The notes under the pieces: generated by a model
What the model was told of the DNA's origin: nothing
Database searches by the model: none
The model's input: the letters and a program-made list of their open reading frames with translations, nothing else
Position numbers and translations under genes: made by a program
Assembly: GCF_025149945.1 (NCBI RefSeq)
Contig: NZ_JALXVH010000024.1
Coordinates: forward strand, 1-42,767
Direction: 5' to 3'
Source: Kocuria sp. p3-SID1428
GTDB taxonomy: Bacteria > Actinomycetota > Actinomycetes > Actinomycetales > Micrococcaceae
DNA length: 42,767 nucleotides
Shown: positions 24,614 to 32,715 of the stretch, piece after piece
How positions within the stretch are numbered: position 1 is the first letter of the stretch
Layout of the letters: each line of letters starts with the position of its first letter

Positions 24614-25621
24614 TCAGCCCTGCTTCGGCTGCCCGCCGCCCACGATCGGCTGCGCCCCGGTGGGTGGGGTCGAGTCGTGCGGGGAGTCGACGGTGAGGCC
24701 GCCGCCGCGGATGACCGCCTGGTTGACCAGGGGCACCCGCAGGCCCTCGCGGTCGAGCATCTTCTTGATCCGCACGCGCAGCAACCGGGCCACGGCCCAC
24801 TGCTGGGCCGGGGCGGTCTTCACCGCCAGGCGCACGGTCAGCGACTCGCCGGACAGGGCTTCCACGCCCCAGACCTCCGGGGCGCCCATCACGTGCTGGC
24901 CGACGTCGGGGTCGCGGGGCAGCGAGGAGAGCTCGGCCTCGAGGCGGCGGATCATGTCGTCCAGGTCGATGTCGTAGGGCAGCGGGATGTCGAGCACGCA
25001 CTGAGCCCAGCCCTGGGACTGGTTGCCCACGCGCAGGATCTCCCCGTTGCGCACGTGCCACAGGGTCCCCTCCACATCGCGCACGCGCGTGATGCGCAGG
25101 CCCACGTCCTCGACCGTTCCCGAGGCCTCGCCCAGGTCCACGATGTCGCCGATGCCGAGCTGATCCTCCGCGACGATGAAGATGCCGGAGAGGTAGTCCT
25201 TGACCAGCGACTGGGCACCGAAGGACAGGGCCACGCCCGCGATGCCGGCCGAGGCCAGCACCGGGGCGATGTTGAAGCCCATCTCGGAGATGATCATCAG
25301 CAGCGCCACGGCCCAGATGATCAGCACCACCACCGAGGACAGCACCGCGCCGACGGTGCGCGCCCGCTGCGCCTGGCGCTTGGTCGCGATGCCGGAGTCC
25401 TCGACCCAGCGACGGGTCCCGGAGGCCTCCACCTTGGCGACCACACGGGAATGCGTGCCCTTGGCGATGCCGCGCGTGATGCGCTTGATGATCAGCCGGA
25501 CCAGCGCGGAGGCCACCAGGGCGATCAGGATGATCAGCAGGATCCGGGAGGGGGCTCCGAGCCAGAAGGACCAGGTGGTCATGTCGGCGGGGGAGATCTC
25601 TGAGGAGGCCAGCAGCTGCAT
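24614..25621 (-). CDS. mscS: MscS-family mechanosensitive ion channel
   Basis: 335 residues. MscS channels open under membrane tension to release solutes on hypo-osmotic shock. Two or three membrane helices (about 18-42, 85-110, and the pore helix) are followed by the family core: LASAGIAGVALSFGAQSLVKDY with the glycine/alanine-packed pore helix, then the beta domain EDQLGIGDIVDLGEASGTVEDVGLRITRVRD and the alpha-beta region with LWHVRNGEILRVGN. The C-terminal Gly/Pro/Gln tail is short. The ATG at 25621 has TATCCT seven bases upstream and no ribosome-binding site, so the mRNA is likely leaderless. Together with the BCCT carrier and the OpuC-like protein it forms a scattered osmotic-response set. 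Confidence 0.93.
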   Translation of the reverse strand: MQLLASSEISPADMTTWSFWLGAPSRILLIILIALVASALVRLIIKRITRGIAKGTHSRVVAKVEASGTRRWVEDSGIATKRQAQRARTVGAVLSSVVVLIIWAVALLMIISEMGFNIAPVLASAGIAGVALSFGAQSLVKDYLSGIFIVAEDQLGIGDIVDLGEASGTVEDVGLRITRVRDVEGTLWHVRNGEILRVGNQSQGWAQCVLDIPLPYDIDLDDMIRRLEAELSSLPRDPDVGQHVMGAPEVWGVEALSGESLTVRLAVKTAPAQQWAVARLLRVRIKKMLDREGLRVPLVNQAVIRGGGLTVDSPHDSTPPTGAQPIVGGGQPKQG

Positions 25622-25628
25622 GGCGGGC

Positions 25629-25634
25629 AGGATA
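25629..25634 (-). promoter_or_regulatory. -10 element giving a leaderless mscS transcript
   Basis: Minus-strand TATCCT, seven bases, then ATG. Confidence 0.5.
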
Positions 25635-25774
25635 GTGTCCGCGCCTCAACGGCACCTGATGGCTCCCAGCGGATACCCGGCCCGGTCTGGGAGCATGTCC
25701 TGACGCAGATCGTTCCCGGTGCCGCAGCAGCCCATCGGCGCGGAAGCCGCGAGCCAGACCTCCCGAGGAGACCC

Positions 25775-26590
25775 ATGCCCCTGATCAGCACCTCAGCGCT
25801 GACCATCGCAGCCCAGTCCGCACCGCAGATCGCCGCGCAGTCGGCCTCCGAGGAAGCCGGGCTGACCGGCATCGCCGGGTGGTCCGTCGACCTCATGGAT
25901 GCGATCGGCGCACCGGGGGCCGGCATCCTGGTGGCGGCGGAGAACCTCTTCCCGCCTCTGCCCTCGGAGATCATCCTGCCGCTGGCCGGATTCACGGCCA
26001 CTCAGGGCGGCTTCACCCTGTGGGAGGCCATCTTCTGGACCACGCTGGGCTCGGTGGTGGGAGCCATGGCGCTCTACGGGCTGGGGGCATGGCTGGGCCG
26101 TCGTCGGCTGTATCTGATCGTGGACAAGATCCCGCTCGTGGACGTCCACGACGTCGAGCGCACCGAGGACTGGTTCGACAAGTACGGCCCCTACACGATC
26201 TTCTTCGGCCGCATGGTGCCGCTGTTCCGGTCGCTGATCTCGATCCCCGCGGGCGTGGAGCGCATGCCGTTCTGGTTCTTCACGGGGCTGACCACGCTGG
26301 GGTCGCTGATCTGGAACACGATCTTCGTGGTGGCCGGCTGGGTCCTGGGCTCGAACTGGCACCTCATGGAGGAATGGGCCGGCGTGTTCTCCAACATCGT
26401 CTACGTCGTGGTCATCCTCTTCCTGCTCTGGTGGGTCGTGAACCGCATCGTCAAGATGCGCCGCGGCAAGACGGACTTCGCCCGCGATGAGTCGGTCGAT
26501 GACATCCTCGCCCGGCGTGCCCGCAAGGACGAGCAGATGCGCGAGCGCCGCGAGGAGAAGAAGGCCGCCCGCCGCGCCAAGCGCGCCTGA
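25775..26590 (+). CDS. DedA-family membrane protein
   Basis: 271 residues; GAGGAG precedes the ATG. DedA proteins are membrane scramblases or flippases, some recycling undecaprenyl phosphate (UptA) and others tied to proton homeostasis. Key segments are present: the reentrant ENLFPPLPSEIILPLAG, with the conserved Glu and paired prolines, then GSVVGAMALYGLGAWLGRR, then FGRMVPLFRSLISIPAG with the conserved Arg residues, and the last helices (TLGSLIWNTIFVVAGWVLG, NIVYVVVILFLLWWVV). The C-terminal tail from about 230 is highly charged (ARRARKDEQMRERREEKKAA), probably cytoplasmic. It is bounded by a bidirectional terminator shared with corA. Substrate lipid not known. Confidence 0.93.
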   Translation: MPLISTSALTIAAQSAPQIAAQSASEEAGLTGIAGWSVDLMDAIGAPGAGILVAAENLFPPLPSEIILPLAGFTATQGGFTLWEAIFWTTLGSVVGAMALYGLGAWLGRRRLYLIVDKIPLVDVHDVERTEDWFDKYGPYTIFFGRMVPLFRSLISIPAGVERMPFWFFTGLTTLGSLIWNTIFVVAGWVLGSNWHLMEEWAGVFSNIVYVVVILFLLWWVVNRIVKMRRGKTDFARDESVDDILARRARKDEQMRERREEKKAARRAKRA

Positions 26591-26603
26591 GGACCGCACG
26601 GAC

Positions 26604-26653
26604 CACGACGACGGCCGGTCGCCTTCCGCGGAAGGGGACCGGCCGTCGTCGTG
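26604..26653. terminator. Bidirectional terminator between dedA and corA
   Basis: A perfect 17-bp stem (26604-26620 with 26637-26653), with an inner CCTTCCGCGGAAGG palindrome in the loop. It serves the plus-strand dedA (stop 14 bases before) and the minus-strand corA (stop 16 bases beyond). Confidence 0.88.
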
Positions 26654-26668
26654 CTCAGCGACGAGGGC

Positions 26669-27667
26669 TCACAGCCAGTCCTTGCGCTTGAACACGATGT
26701 AGAGCACGAGCGAGCACAGTGCCATCAGCCCCAGCGAGTACGGGTAGCCCAGCGCCCAGTGCAGCTCGGGCATGTCGTCGAAGTTCATGCCGTAGATCCC
26801 GGCGATGAGGGTCGGCACCACCAGGATGGCAGCCCAGGACGAGATCCTCTTGGTCTGCTCGTTGAGCTGCATGGCGGCATCGTTCTGCCGGCCGGCGGTC
26901 AGGGTGGCGTCGAGCTGCATGGCGTCGTTGAGCGCCGAGCGCAGCGATTCCAGGCGACGCGTCACCGACACGGCGTGATCGGACACGTCGCGCAGCAGAT
27001 GGCGCATGCTCTCATCGTCCCTGAGCCGATCCGCCCGAGCCGCCTGCCCGAGCATGCCCTCGAGAGGCTCGCTGGCGCGGTGGAAGGCGGTGACCTGCCG
27101 AGCCAGGCTGTAGATGCGCGGAGAGACCCGGTCCTCGCCGGCCAGCAGGTCGTCCTCGATCTGATCCAGATCGGCCGAGACCCCCTGCAGGACCGGGAAG
27201 TAGTCGTCCACCATCTGATCGACCACCGCGTAGTGGACGGCCGAGGGCCCGCAGGCCAGCAGCTCGGGATCGCCCTCCAGCCGACGGGCGGCTCGGCGCA
27301 GCACCTCCGAGGGCTCATAGCGCACCGTCACGGCGTAGTCGGGGCCCAGGAAGATATGGAGCTCCCCGATCCGGATCTGCTCCTGGGCGTCGTCGTAGAC
27401 GGCAGGGCGCAGCACCGTGAACATGTCCTGCCCGTAGCGCTCGACCTTGGGCCGCTGGTGGGCCTGCAGGGAGTCCTCGACGGCCAGGTCGTGCAGCTCG
27501 AAGTGCTGCTGCAGCTGATCGAAGTCCTCCCGGGTGGGCGATTCCAGCCCGATCCAGGTGAAGCGCCCGTCCGGCTCCTGATGGAGCATGGCCGCGCATT
27601 CGCCGATCGTGCCGGGGGATCCGATCCGATGTCCCTGCTGATAGACGGCGCAGTGCTGAAGGCTCAT
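26669..27667 (-). CDS. corA: CorA-family Mg2+/Co2+ channel
   Basis: 332 residues from the ATG at 27667. A soluble alpha/beta N-terminal domain (FTWIGLESPTREDFDQLQQHFELHDLAVEDSL) and a long helical stalk end in two C-terminal membrane helices. The pore signature YGMNF lies between them (WAAILVVPTLIAGIYGMNFDDMPE), and the chain ends with a short basic tail (KRKDWL). CorA pentamers carry Mg2+ (also Co2+, Ni2+). Upstream in-frame starts exist up to 27742, but 27667 fits the TAGGAT hexamer eight bases before it and the conserved N-terminal domain. Divergent from the OpuC-like lipoprotein; a long imperfect inverted repeat lies between their promoters. Confidence 0.93.
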   Translation of the reverse strand: MSLQHCAVYQQGHRIGSPGTIGECAAMLHQEPDGRFTWIGLESPTREDFDQLQQHFELHDLAVEDSLQAHQRPKVERYGQDMFTVLRPAVYDDAQEQIRIGELHIFLGPDYAVTVRYEPSEVLRRAARRLEGDPELLACGPSAVHYAVVDQMVDDYFPVLQGVSADLDQIEDDLLAGEDRVSPRIYSLARQVTAFHRASEPLEGMLGQAARADRLRDDESMRHLLRDVSDHAVSVTRRLESLRSALNDAMQLDATLTAGRQNDAAMQLNEQTKRISSWAAILVVPTLIAGIYGMNFDDMPELHWALGYPYSLGLMALCSLVLYIVFKRKDWL

Positions 27668-27675
27668 GGGCCCCG

Positions 27676-27681
27676 ATCCTA
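27676..27681 (-). promoter_or_regulatory. -10 element for corA (near-leaderless)
   Basis: Minus-strand TAGGAT, eight bases, then ATG. No ribosome-binding site. Confidence 0.5.
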
Positions 27682-27728
27682 GGTGCACCCGCTCGGGACG
27701 TCGGCGAGACCCGGTGCGCCCAGCGACC

Positions 27729-27804
27729 GGCCGAATCCGCACCGTTCAGTCATCGACAGGCCGAGTAGTCACTGCTTCCGCGCTGAGACGGTGAGGATTC
27801 GGCC
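27729..27804. promoter_or_regulatory. Long inverted repeat between corA and the OpuC-like gene
   Basis: Bases 27729-27745 and 27788-27804 are reverse complements over 17 bases with one mismatch, starting GGCCGAATCC, and are separated by 42 bases. It lies about midway between the two divergent promoter candidates and could be a pair of operator half-sites spaced for looping, or a cruciform. No regulator gene adjacent. Confidence 0.5.
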
Positions 27805-27859
27805 CCCGGATGCGGGTGGTGTGAGCAATCGGCCGGTCAGCTGCTCGCCGTCGCTTCCC

Positions 27860-27865
27860 TAGACT
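27860..27865 (+). promoter_or_regulatory. -10 element giving a leaderless transcript of the OpuC-like gene
   Basis: TAGACT, seven bases (GGCGCGC), then ATG at 27873. Confidence 0.65.
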
Positions 27866-27872
27866 GGCGCGC

Positions 27873-28925
27873 ATGGAAATCAGCGGGCAGCGGGACACTA
27901 CGTCTTCCGGGGGCGGCAGCACGGCCCCGCGCGATCTGCTGGCGATCGCCGCGACCGGGCTGCTGGTGCTCACCGGCTGCGGGGACGGCGGCGAGGACCC
28001 ACAGCCGGCGGCCTCTGTCGATGGCCCGGTCCTGGTCGGGGCCGGCCCCACCCTGCAGACGCAGGCCGTGGCGGATGCGTGGGTGCTGGCGCTTGAAGAC
28101 AGCGGCATCGCGGCCGAGGTCCGCGAAGTCGAGGGCGGCCGTGCCGCCTATCTGCAGGCGGTCGAGGACGCCAAGCTCGACGTCTACCCGGACTACACCG
28201 GCGATCTCTATCTGGAGCTCGACGCCGCCTCAGCCGAGCAGTCCCCAGCAGAGCCGACCCCAAGCCCCGGGGAGGAGGCGGCAGCCGACAGCGGGGGACT
28301 GATCGATTCGCTGACCTCCCTGGTGGGACAGGACCCAGGAACCGCGGGGTTCTCGGATGCCGATGTCGAGGCAGCCGTGCAGGAGCAGCTGCCCGACGGC
28401 CTGACCCTTCTGCCCACGGGCTCCGCCGATCGCACACGGGCCATGGCTGTCACCGCGGCCACGGGCGCGCAGCTGTCCGGCAGCACCCTCGAATCCTTGA
28501 GCGAGGACTGCTCGGAGATGACCTTCGGCGTGCCTCGGTCCGAGACCGACCAGCCGGTCACCGTCCCGGCACTCGAGGCGCTCTACGACTGTCAGCCGAA
28601 GGAGATCGTGGGCTTCGACTCGCCGAAGGAGACCGTGGAGGCGCTGCTGCGCAATGAGGTGCAGGCAGCCGTTGTGGTCACCACGCTTCCGGAGATCGAG
28701 GACAACGCGCTCGTGGTCCTCGACGACGGCGCCGGGGCCATGATCCCCGAGCGCGTGGTCCCCGTGGCCGACGAGCAGCTGCCGCAGAGCGTCCGGACTG
28801 TGGTCGATGACGTCGACGGCCGCCTGGATGCCGAGGCCATGACCCTGCTGACGCGGATGACGACCTCCCAGACGCTGTACACGCCCTACGAAGCGGCCGA
28901 CTACTGGTGGGACACGCAGAACTAG
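27873..28925 (+). CDS. OpuC/ProX-type glycine betaine (quaternary amine) binding lipoprotein
   Basis: 350 residues. The signal sequence has a lipobox LTGC with Cys36. The mature part (VLVGAGPTLQTQAVADAWVLALEDSG, then REVEGGRAAYLQAVEDAKLDVYPDYTGDLYLEL) matches the OpuAC substrate-binding family for glycine betaine, choline or proline betaine. TPYEAADYWW near the C-terminus, with adjacent aromatic residues, may help form the binding cage. An insertion of about 60 residues rich in Ala/Glu/Pro/Ser (about 115-165) interrupts the usual hinge region, which is unusual. No ABC ATPase or permease is adjacent, so it must pair with components elsewhere or act alone. The start fits a leaderless promoter. 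Confidence 0.82.
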   Translation: MEISGQRDTTSSGGGSTAPRDLLAIAATGLLVLTGCGDGGEDPQPAASVDGPVLVGAGPTLQTQAVADAWVLALEDSGIAAEVREVEGGRAAYLQAVEDAKLDVYPDYTGDLYLELDAASAEQSPAEPTPSPGEEAAADSGGLIDSLTSLVGQDPGTAGFSDADVEAAVQEQLPDGLTLLPTGSADRTRAMAVTAATGAQLSGSTLESLSEDCSEMTFGVPRSETDQPVTVPALEALYDCQPKEIVGFDSPKETVEALLRNEVQAAVVVTTLPEIEDNALVVLDDGAGAMIPERVVPVADEQLPQSVRTVVDDVDGRLDAEAMTLLTRMTTSQTLYTPYEAADYWWDTQN

Positions 28926-28933
28926 CTCCGGCG

Positions 28934-28939
28934 TATCGT
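28934..28939 (+). promoter_or_regulatory. -10 element giving a leaderless alaA transcript
   Basis: TATCGT, six bases, then ATG at 28946; the element lies nine bases after the OpuC-like stop. No ribosome-binding site between. Confidence 0.5.
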
Positions 28940-28945
28940 GGACCC

Positions 28946-30169
28946 ATGCGCAAGATCACCCAGTCCAAGAAGCTCGCCGATGTCCGCTACGACGTTCGAG
29001 GCCCGGTCCTCGAGCAGGCAGAGCGCATGGAGGACGCGGGACACCGCATCCTGCGCCTGAACATCGGCAACCCCGCGCCGTTCGGCTTCGAGGCCCCTGA
29101 CGCGGTGCTGGTGGACATGATCAAGAACCTGCCGAACGCGCAGGGCTACTCGGACTCCCGCGGCATCTTCTCGGCCCGCACCGCGGTCGTGCAGTACTAC
29201 CAGACCCGCGGGATCATGAACCTCGACGTCTCCGAGGTCTTCCTGGGCAACGGCGTCTCCGAGCTGATCACCATGTCGCTGCAGGCGCTGTGCGACGACG
29301 GCGATGAGATCCTGGTACCCGCCCCGGACTACCCGCTGTGGACCGGAGCCACAGCCCTGTCCGGCGGCACGCCCGTGCACTACGCCTGCGACGAGGCCGA
29401 CGGCTGGAACCCGGATCTCGAGGACATCCGGGCCAAGATCACGCCGAGCACTCGGGGCATCGTGGTGATCAACCCGAACAACCCCACCGGGGCCGTGTAC
29501 TCGCGCGAGACCCTGCAGGGGATCGTGGATCTGGCCAAGGAGCACGACCTCATCCTGTTCGCCGATGAGATCTACGAGAAGATCACCTACGAGGGCGCGG
29601 AGATGATCAACCTGGCCGCGCTGTGCGGCGAGGACGTCCTGTGCCTGACGTTCTCGGGGCTGTCCAAGGCCTACCGCGTGGCGGGCTACCGCTCCGGCTG
29701 GCTGGCGATCACCGGCCCCAACTGGAAGGCGGAGTCCTACCTCGAGGGGCTCAAGCTGCTGTCCAATATGCGCATGTGCGCCAACGTGCCTGCCCAGCAC
29801 GCCATCCAGACGGCCCTGGGCGGCTATCAGTCGATCAACGACCTGATCCTGCCGGGCGGTCGCCTCAAGGCGCAGCGCGACCTCGCCTACGAGCGCCTCA
29901 ACGCAATCGACGGGGTGACCTGCGAGCCCGCTCGCGGGGCGCTGTATCTGTTCCCCAAGCTGGACGTGGAGAAGTTCGGCATCGTGGACGACGAGCGCTT
30001 CGCCCTGGACCTGCTCAAGGAGCAGAAGATCCTGGTCAGCCACGGCTCGGCCTTCAACCTGCCCACGCCGGATCACTTCCGCCTGGTCTTCCTGCCCTCG
30101 GTCGAGATGCTCTCCACGGCGCTGGATCGCATCGAGGAGTTCCTGGGCAGCTACCACCAGGTCCGCTGA
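28946..30169 (+). CDS. alaA: Alanine transaminase (AlaA-type, PLP-dependent class I aminotransferase)
   Basis: 407 residues, aligning along its full length with E. coli AlaA as I remember it. Shared segments include DVRGPVLEQAERMEDAG, LNIGNPAPFGFEAPDAV, LPNAQGYSDSRG, GNGVSEL, VPAPDYPLWTGA, INPNNPTGAVYS, ADEIYEKI, GLSKAYRVAGYRSGW (PLP-binding Lys in SK) and ANVPAQHAIQTALGGYQSI. AlaA makes alanine from pyruvate with glutamate and is a cytoplasmic dimer. An in-frame start at 28907 lies inside the preceding gene's end; 28946 matches E. coli AlaA and a leaderless promoter. Convergent with the MFS exporter, separated by two hairpins. Confidence 0.94.
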   Translation: MRKITQSKKLADVRYDVRGPVLEQAERMEDAGHRILRLNIGNPAPFGFEAPDAVLVDMIKNLPNAQGYSDSRGIFSARTAVVQYYQTRGIMNLDVSEVFLGNGVSELITMSLQALCDDGDEILVPAPDYPLWTGATALSGGTPVHYACDEADGWNPDLEDIRAKITPSTRGIVVINPNNPTGAVYSRETLQGIVDLAKEHDLILFADEIYEKITYEGAEMINLAALCGEDVLCLTFSGLSKAYRVAGYRSGWLAITGPNWKAESYLEGLKLLSNMRMCANVPAQHAIQTALGGYQSINDLILPGGRLKAQRDLAYERLNAIDGVTCEPARGALYLFPKLDVEKFGIVDDERFALDLLKEQKILVSHGSAFNLPTPDHFRLVFLPSVEMLSTALDRIEEFLGSYHQVR

Positions 30170-30180
30170 TCGGAACCCCT

Positions 30181-30227
30181 GACGACGCCGGCTCCCCGAC
30201 TCCTCGAGTTGGGGAGCCGTCGTCGTT
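30181..30227 (+). terminator. Terminator hairpin after alaA
   Basis: CGGCTCCCC (30189-30197) pairs with GGGGAGCCG (30211-30219). One C/T mismatch follows, then ACGACG/CGTCGT extends the stem. Starts 12 bases past the alaA stop. Confidence 0.8.
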
Positions 30228-30277
30228 CCGGGCGAGGGCGACCGCGGCACCGTGGTGCGCTGGGAGCTCGTGACAGC

Positions 30278-30309
30278 TCAGCAGGCCATCAGCTCTGGTG
30301 GCCTGCTGA
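30278..30309 (-). terminator. Terminator hairpin after the MFS gene
   Basis: TCAGCAGGCCA (30278-30288) pairs with TGGCCTGCTGA (30299-30309), loop of ten bases, 27 bases past the minus-strand MFS stop. Confidence 0.75.
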
Positions 30310-30336
30310 TCTGCCGCCAGCCGGGACTGCGGCGGA

Positions 30337-31917
30337 TCAGTCCTCGGGATCCGTCGAGGCCGGGGGCACGATCGACATCTGCCCCGTGCGGGCATCGACG
30401 GTCGCGGTGAACGACGGGCTGCGCAGCAGGCGCAGGGCCAGCATGGCGAAGGCGATCAGAGCGATCGTCGAGACGATGCCCGTCATCTGGATCGCCTGGG
30501 TGTAGGCCAGTCCCGCGGCGTCGATCAGCTGCTGGCCGTCGGCCGACTGGCCGCCGACCGCGTAGGCGCCGCCCAGCGTCTCGCGAGCGGCCTGGGCGCT
30601 GTCGGGGTCGAGGTCCTCGGGGATCAGCAGGAAGCGCTGGTAGAGCCCGGTGACGATCCCGCCCACCAGCGAGGTGCCCAGCACGGAGCCCAGCTCGTAG
30701 CCGGTCTCGGAGATCGCCGAGGCCGAGCCCGACTTCTCCGGCGGGACCGAGCCGACCACGAGCTCGGTGGACAGCGTGGTCGAGAAGCCCAGCCCCAGCG
30801 ACAGCACGGCGTAGCCGAGCGTCAGCGGCCACCAGGAGTCGTTCGCGAACACCGCGAGCACGGCGTAGCCGGCGGCGATCAGCAGGACTCCGGTGACCAC
30901 GACCGTGCGGGGCCCGGCGGTGCCGGCCCAGCGCGCGCCCACCAGTCCGGAGACGATGGCCAGGGACATGCCGGGGATGATCATGAGCCCGGCGGTGAAG
31001 GAGTCCATGCCCACCACGAGCTGCAGGTGCTGGGTCAGGAAGAACAGGAAGCCGAACTGGGCCAAGTTGGAGGCGATGTTCACCAGCACGCCGCCGGAGA
31101 AGCGGCCCGAGCGGAACAGCCCGAGCTCGAGCATGGGGTGGCTCAGCCGGCGCTGGCGCAGCACGAACAGGGTTCCGAAGGCCAGGCCCACGAGCAGGGC
31201 CACCGCGGCGGTGAGGACCGAGCCTGCGGTGGCGGCGGTCTTGATGCCGTAGACGATCGGGGTCATGGTCAGGATCGCCAGCGCGGCGGAGACCAGGTCC
31301 AGCTTGCCGGGGTTCGGATCGCGCGACTCCGGCAGCACGATGGGAGCCAGCACCGCGAAGAGCAGGCAGAAGGGCACCGGTGCCAGGATCGCGGCGTGCC
31401 AGCTGAACCAGGTGAGCAGCCCGCCGCCGATGAGCGGGCCGAGTGCGGCGCCGGCGCTGAAGCCTGCGGTCCACACGGCGATCGCGATGCGGCGGGAGTC
31501 GTCCGAGGGGAAGAGCACGCGGATCAGGGACAGGGTGGCAGGCAGCAGCATGGAGCCGAAGACGGCCACGGCCACGCGGGAGGCGATGAGCATCTCGGGA
31601 CTCGTGGAGAGCCCGCCGGCCGCGGAGGACAGGGCGAAGCCCACGGCCCCGATCATGAGCAGCCGTCGACGGCCGATGTGATCGCCCACGGTGCCCATGG
31701 GGATCAGCAGGCCGGCCAGGATCAGCGGGTAGATGTCCACGACCCACAGCAGCTGGGTTCCGGTGGGGCGCAGGTCGGCGGCGATATCCGGCAGGGCGAA
31801 GCTCAGGGTGGTGGTGGTCACCGCGACGGTGAGCACCGGCAGCATCAGGGCGGCCAGCCCGATCCACGCGCTGCGCTGGGTGCCCTGCTCCTGGGTGGCG
31901 GTCTGGACAGTGGACAC
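30337..31917 (-). CDS. DHA2-family (14-TM) MFS multidrug exporter
   Basis: 526 residues. GTG start at 31917 with AGGAGG six to seven bases upstream. The protein has the 14 hydrophobic segments of the EmrB/QacA type (DHA2) drug:H+ antiporters, including ADLRPTGTQLLWVVDIYPLILAGLLIPMG and motif A in GTVGDHIGRRRLLMIG between the second and third helices. Motif C appears as AGFSAGAALGPLIGGGLL in helix 5, the antiporter signature. Such pumps export disinfectants, dyes or antibiotics. It is divergent from a TetR-family regulator gene whose predicted operator covers both promoters. It is therefore probably a substrate-inducible efflux system. The soluble C-terminus is short and Pro-rich. Confidence 0.93.
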   Translation of the reverse strand: MSTVQTATQEQGTQRSAWIGLAALMLPVLTVAVTTTTLSFALPDIAADLRPTGTQLLWVVDIYPLILAGLLIPMGTVGDHIGRRRLLMIGAVGFALSSAAGGLSTSPEMLIASRVAVAVFGSMLLPATLSLIRVLFPSDDSRRIAIAVWTAGFSAGAALGPLIGGGLLTWFSWHAAILAPVPFCLLFAVLAPIVLPESRDPNPGKLDLVSAALAILTMTPIVYGIKTAATAGSVLTAAVALLVGLAFGTLFVLRQRRLSHPMLELGLFRSGRFSGGVLVNIASNLAQFGFLFFLTQHLQLVVGMDSFTAGLMIIPGMSLAIVSGLVGARWAGTAGPRTVVVTGVLLIAAGYAVLAVFANDSWWPLTLGYAVLSLGLGFSTTLSTELVVGSVPPEKSGSASAISETGYELGSVLGTSLVGGIVTGLYQRFLLIPEDLDPDSAQAARETLGGAYAVGGQSADGQQLIDAAGLAYTQAIQMTGIVSTIALIAFAMLALRLLRSPSFTATVDARTGQMSIVPPASTDPED

Positions 31918-32035
31918 GCTGACCTCCTCACATGCTCTCGGCTCGCGGGTTTCGAGCGGGACCGGGGCGGTGCCTCACCGGCGGCTCGGGCGAGCGGCGT
32001 CATCTTGGGTGCGCCGTGACAGCGGCACCCGCGTA

Positions 32036-32041
32036 ACTGTA
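32036..32041 (-). promoter_or_regulatory. Candidate -10 element of the MFS gene
   Basis: Minus-strand TACAGT, with GTGAAA (32064-32059) 17 bases upstream as -35. The spacer contains most of the TetR operator palindrome. The leader to the GTG at 31917 would be about 110 bases. Confidence 0.45.
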
Positions 32042-32055
32042 CCGTCTGGACGGTA
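32040..32055. promoter_or_regulatory. TetR-type operator palindrome
   Basis: TACCGTC-TG-GACGGTA: two perfect 7-base arms separated by two bases. It lies between the divergent MFS and tetR genes and overlaps the -10 candidates of both, as expected for an autorepressing TetR regulator of an efflux pump. Similar TACCGTCnGGACGGTA sites are common near TetR regulators. Confidence 0.85.
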
Positions 32056-32059
32056 TGGT
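32054..32059 (+). promoter_or_regulatory. Candidate -10 element of tetR
   Basis: TATGGT, whose first two bases lie in the operator. The leader to the GTG at 32161 would be about 95 bases. Confidence 0.45.
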
Positions 32060-32160
32060 TTCACGCGAGTGTCGTGAGGCTCACCGCAGCGGCGCCTCCG
32101 TCGCTGCGGATCCATCGGCTCGACCCGTCGCGACGACGGCAGACGGAGGAGGCAGCAGAC

Positions 32161-32706
32161 GTGGCACGCAAGCCCCAAGCCCGGGAGAAGCTCCTCGACG
32201 CCTTCGACCGGATCGTCGTGGACGAGGGCGAGCGCTCAGCGACCCTCGAGGCCGTGGCGGCGCGCGCCGGGGTCTCAAAGGGCGGGCTGCTCTACCACTT
32301 CTCCACCCGGCAGGAGCTGGCCGACGCCTCGGTGGAGCGCATGCGGCAACTCGCCGAGGAAGGCACGCAGGCCATGGAGGCCTCCGCCGAAGGCTCCGCC
32401 CGGGCCTACCTGCGCTCCTCCCTGTGGGCCGATACCGCCCTGGACCGCTCGATCCTCACGACCTCGCGCCTGGTCCAGAGCGGCGATCAGGGTGCGAGGG
32501 AGGCCATGCTGAGCCTCGAGGCCCGCTGGTACTGGATGCTCGAGGCCGAGCTGGGCGATCCCGTGGCGGCTCAGGCCGTGCTGCATATGGGCGACGGGCT
32601 GTACCAGAACGCCGCGCTCGGGATCCTGGCGGATCGGGCGCAGGACCGCGAGGCGGTCATGGAGCAGCTGCTCGAGGCGCTCGAGCGGCTGCGCCCGAGC
32701 GGCTGA
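32161..32706 (+). CDS. TetR/AcrR-family transcriptional regulator
   Basis: 181 residues. The GTG at 32161 has GGAGGAGG eight bases upstream; an earlier GTG at 32074 would add 29 residues of no conserved character. The N-terminal HTH (about residues 8-55) reads REKLLDAFDRIVVDEGERSATLEAVAARAGVSKGGLLYHFSTRQELADASV, cut here for length to its typical elements: the recognition helix is in VSKGGLLYHFSTRQEL. The remaining ligand-binding domain is helical and unlike others I recognise. Divergent from the MFS exporter, with an operator palindrome between, so it most likely represses the pump and itself until a substrate binds. Ends ten bases before the convergent xseB stop. Confidence 0.92.
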   Translation: MARKPQAREKLLDAFDRIVVDEGERSATLEAVAARAGVSKGGLLYHFSTRQELADASVERMRQLAEEGTQAMEASAEGSARAYLRSSLWADTALDRSILTTSRLVQSGDQGAREAMLSLEARWYWMLEAELGDPVAAQAVLHMGDGLYQNAALGILADRAQDREAVMEQLLEALERLRPSG

Positions 32707-32715
32707 GCTGCCGGC

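Noticed and set aside
32074..32160. Earlier GTG start for tetR
   Set aside because: Would add 29 Arg/Pro/Ala-rich residues before the HTH; the GTG at 32161 has a strong ribosome-binding site at ideal distance.
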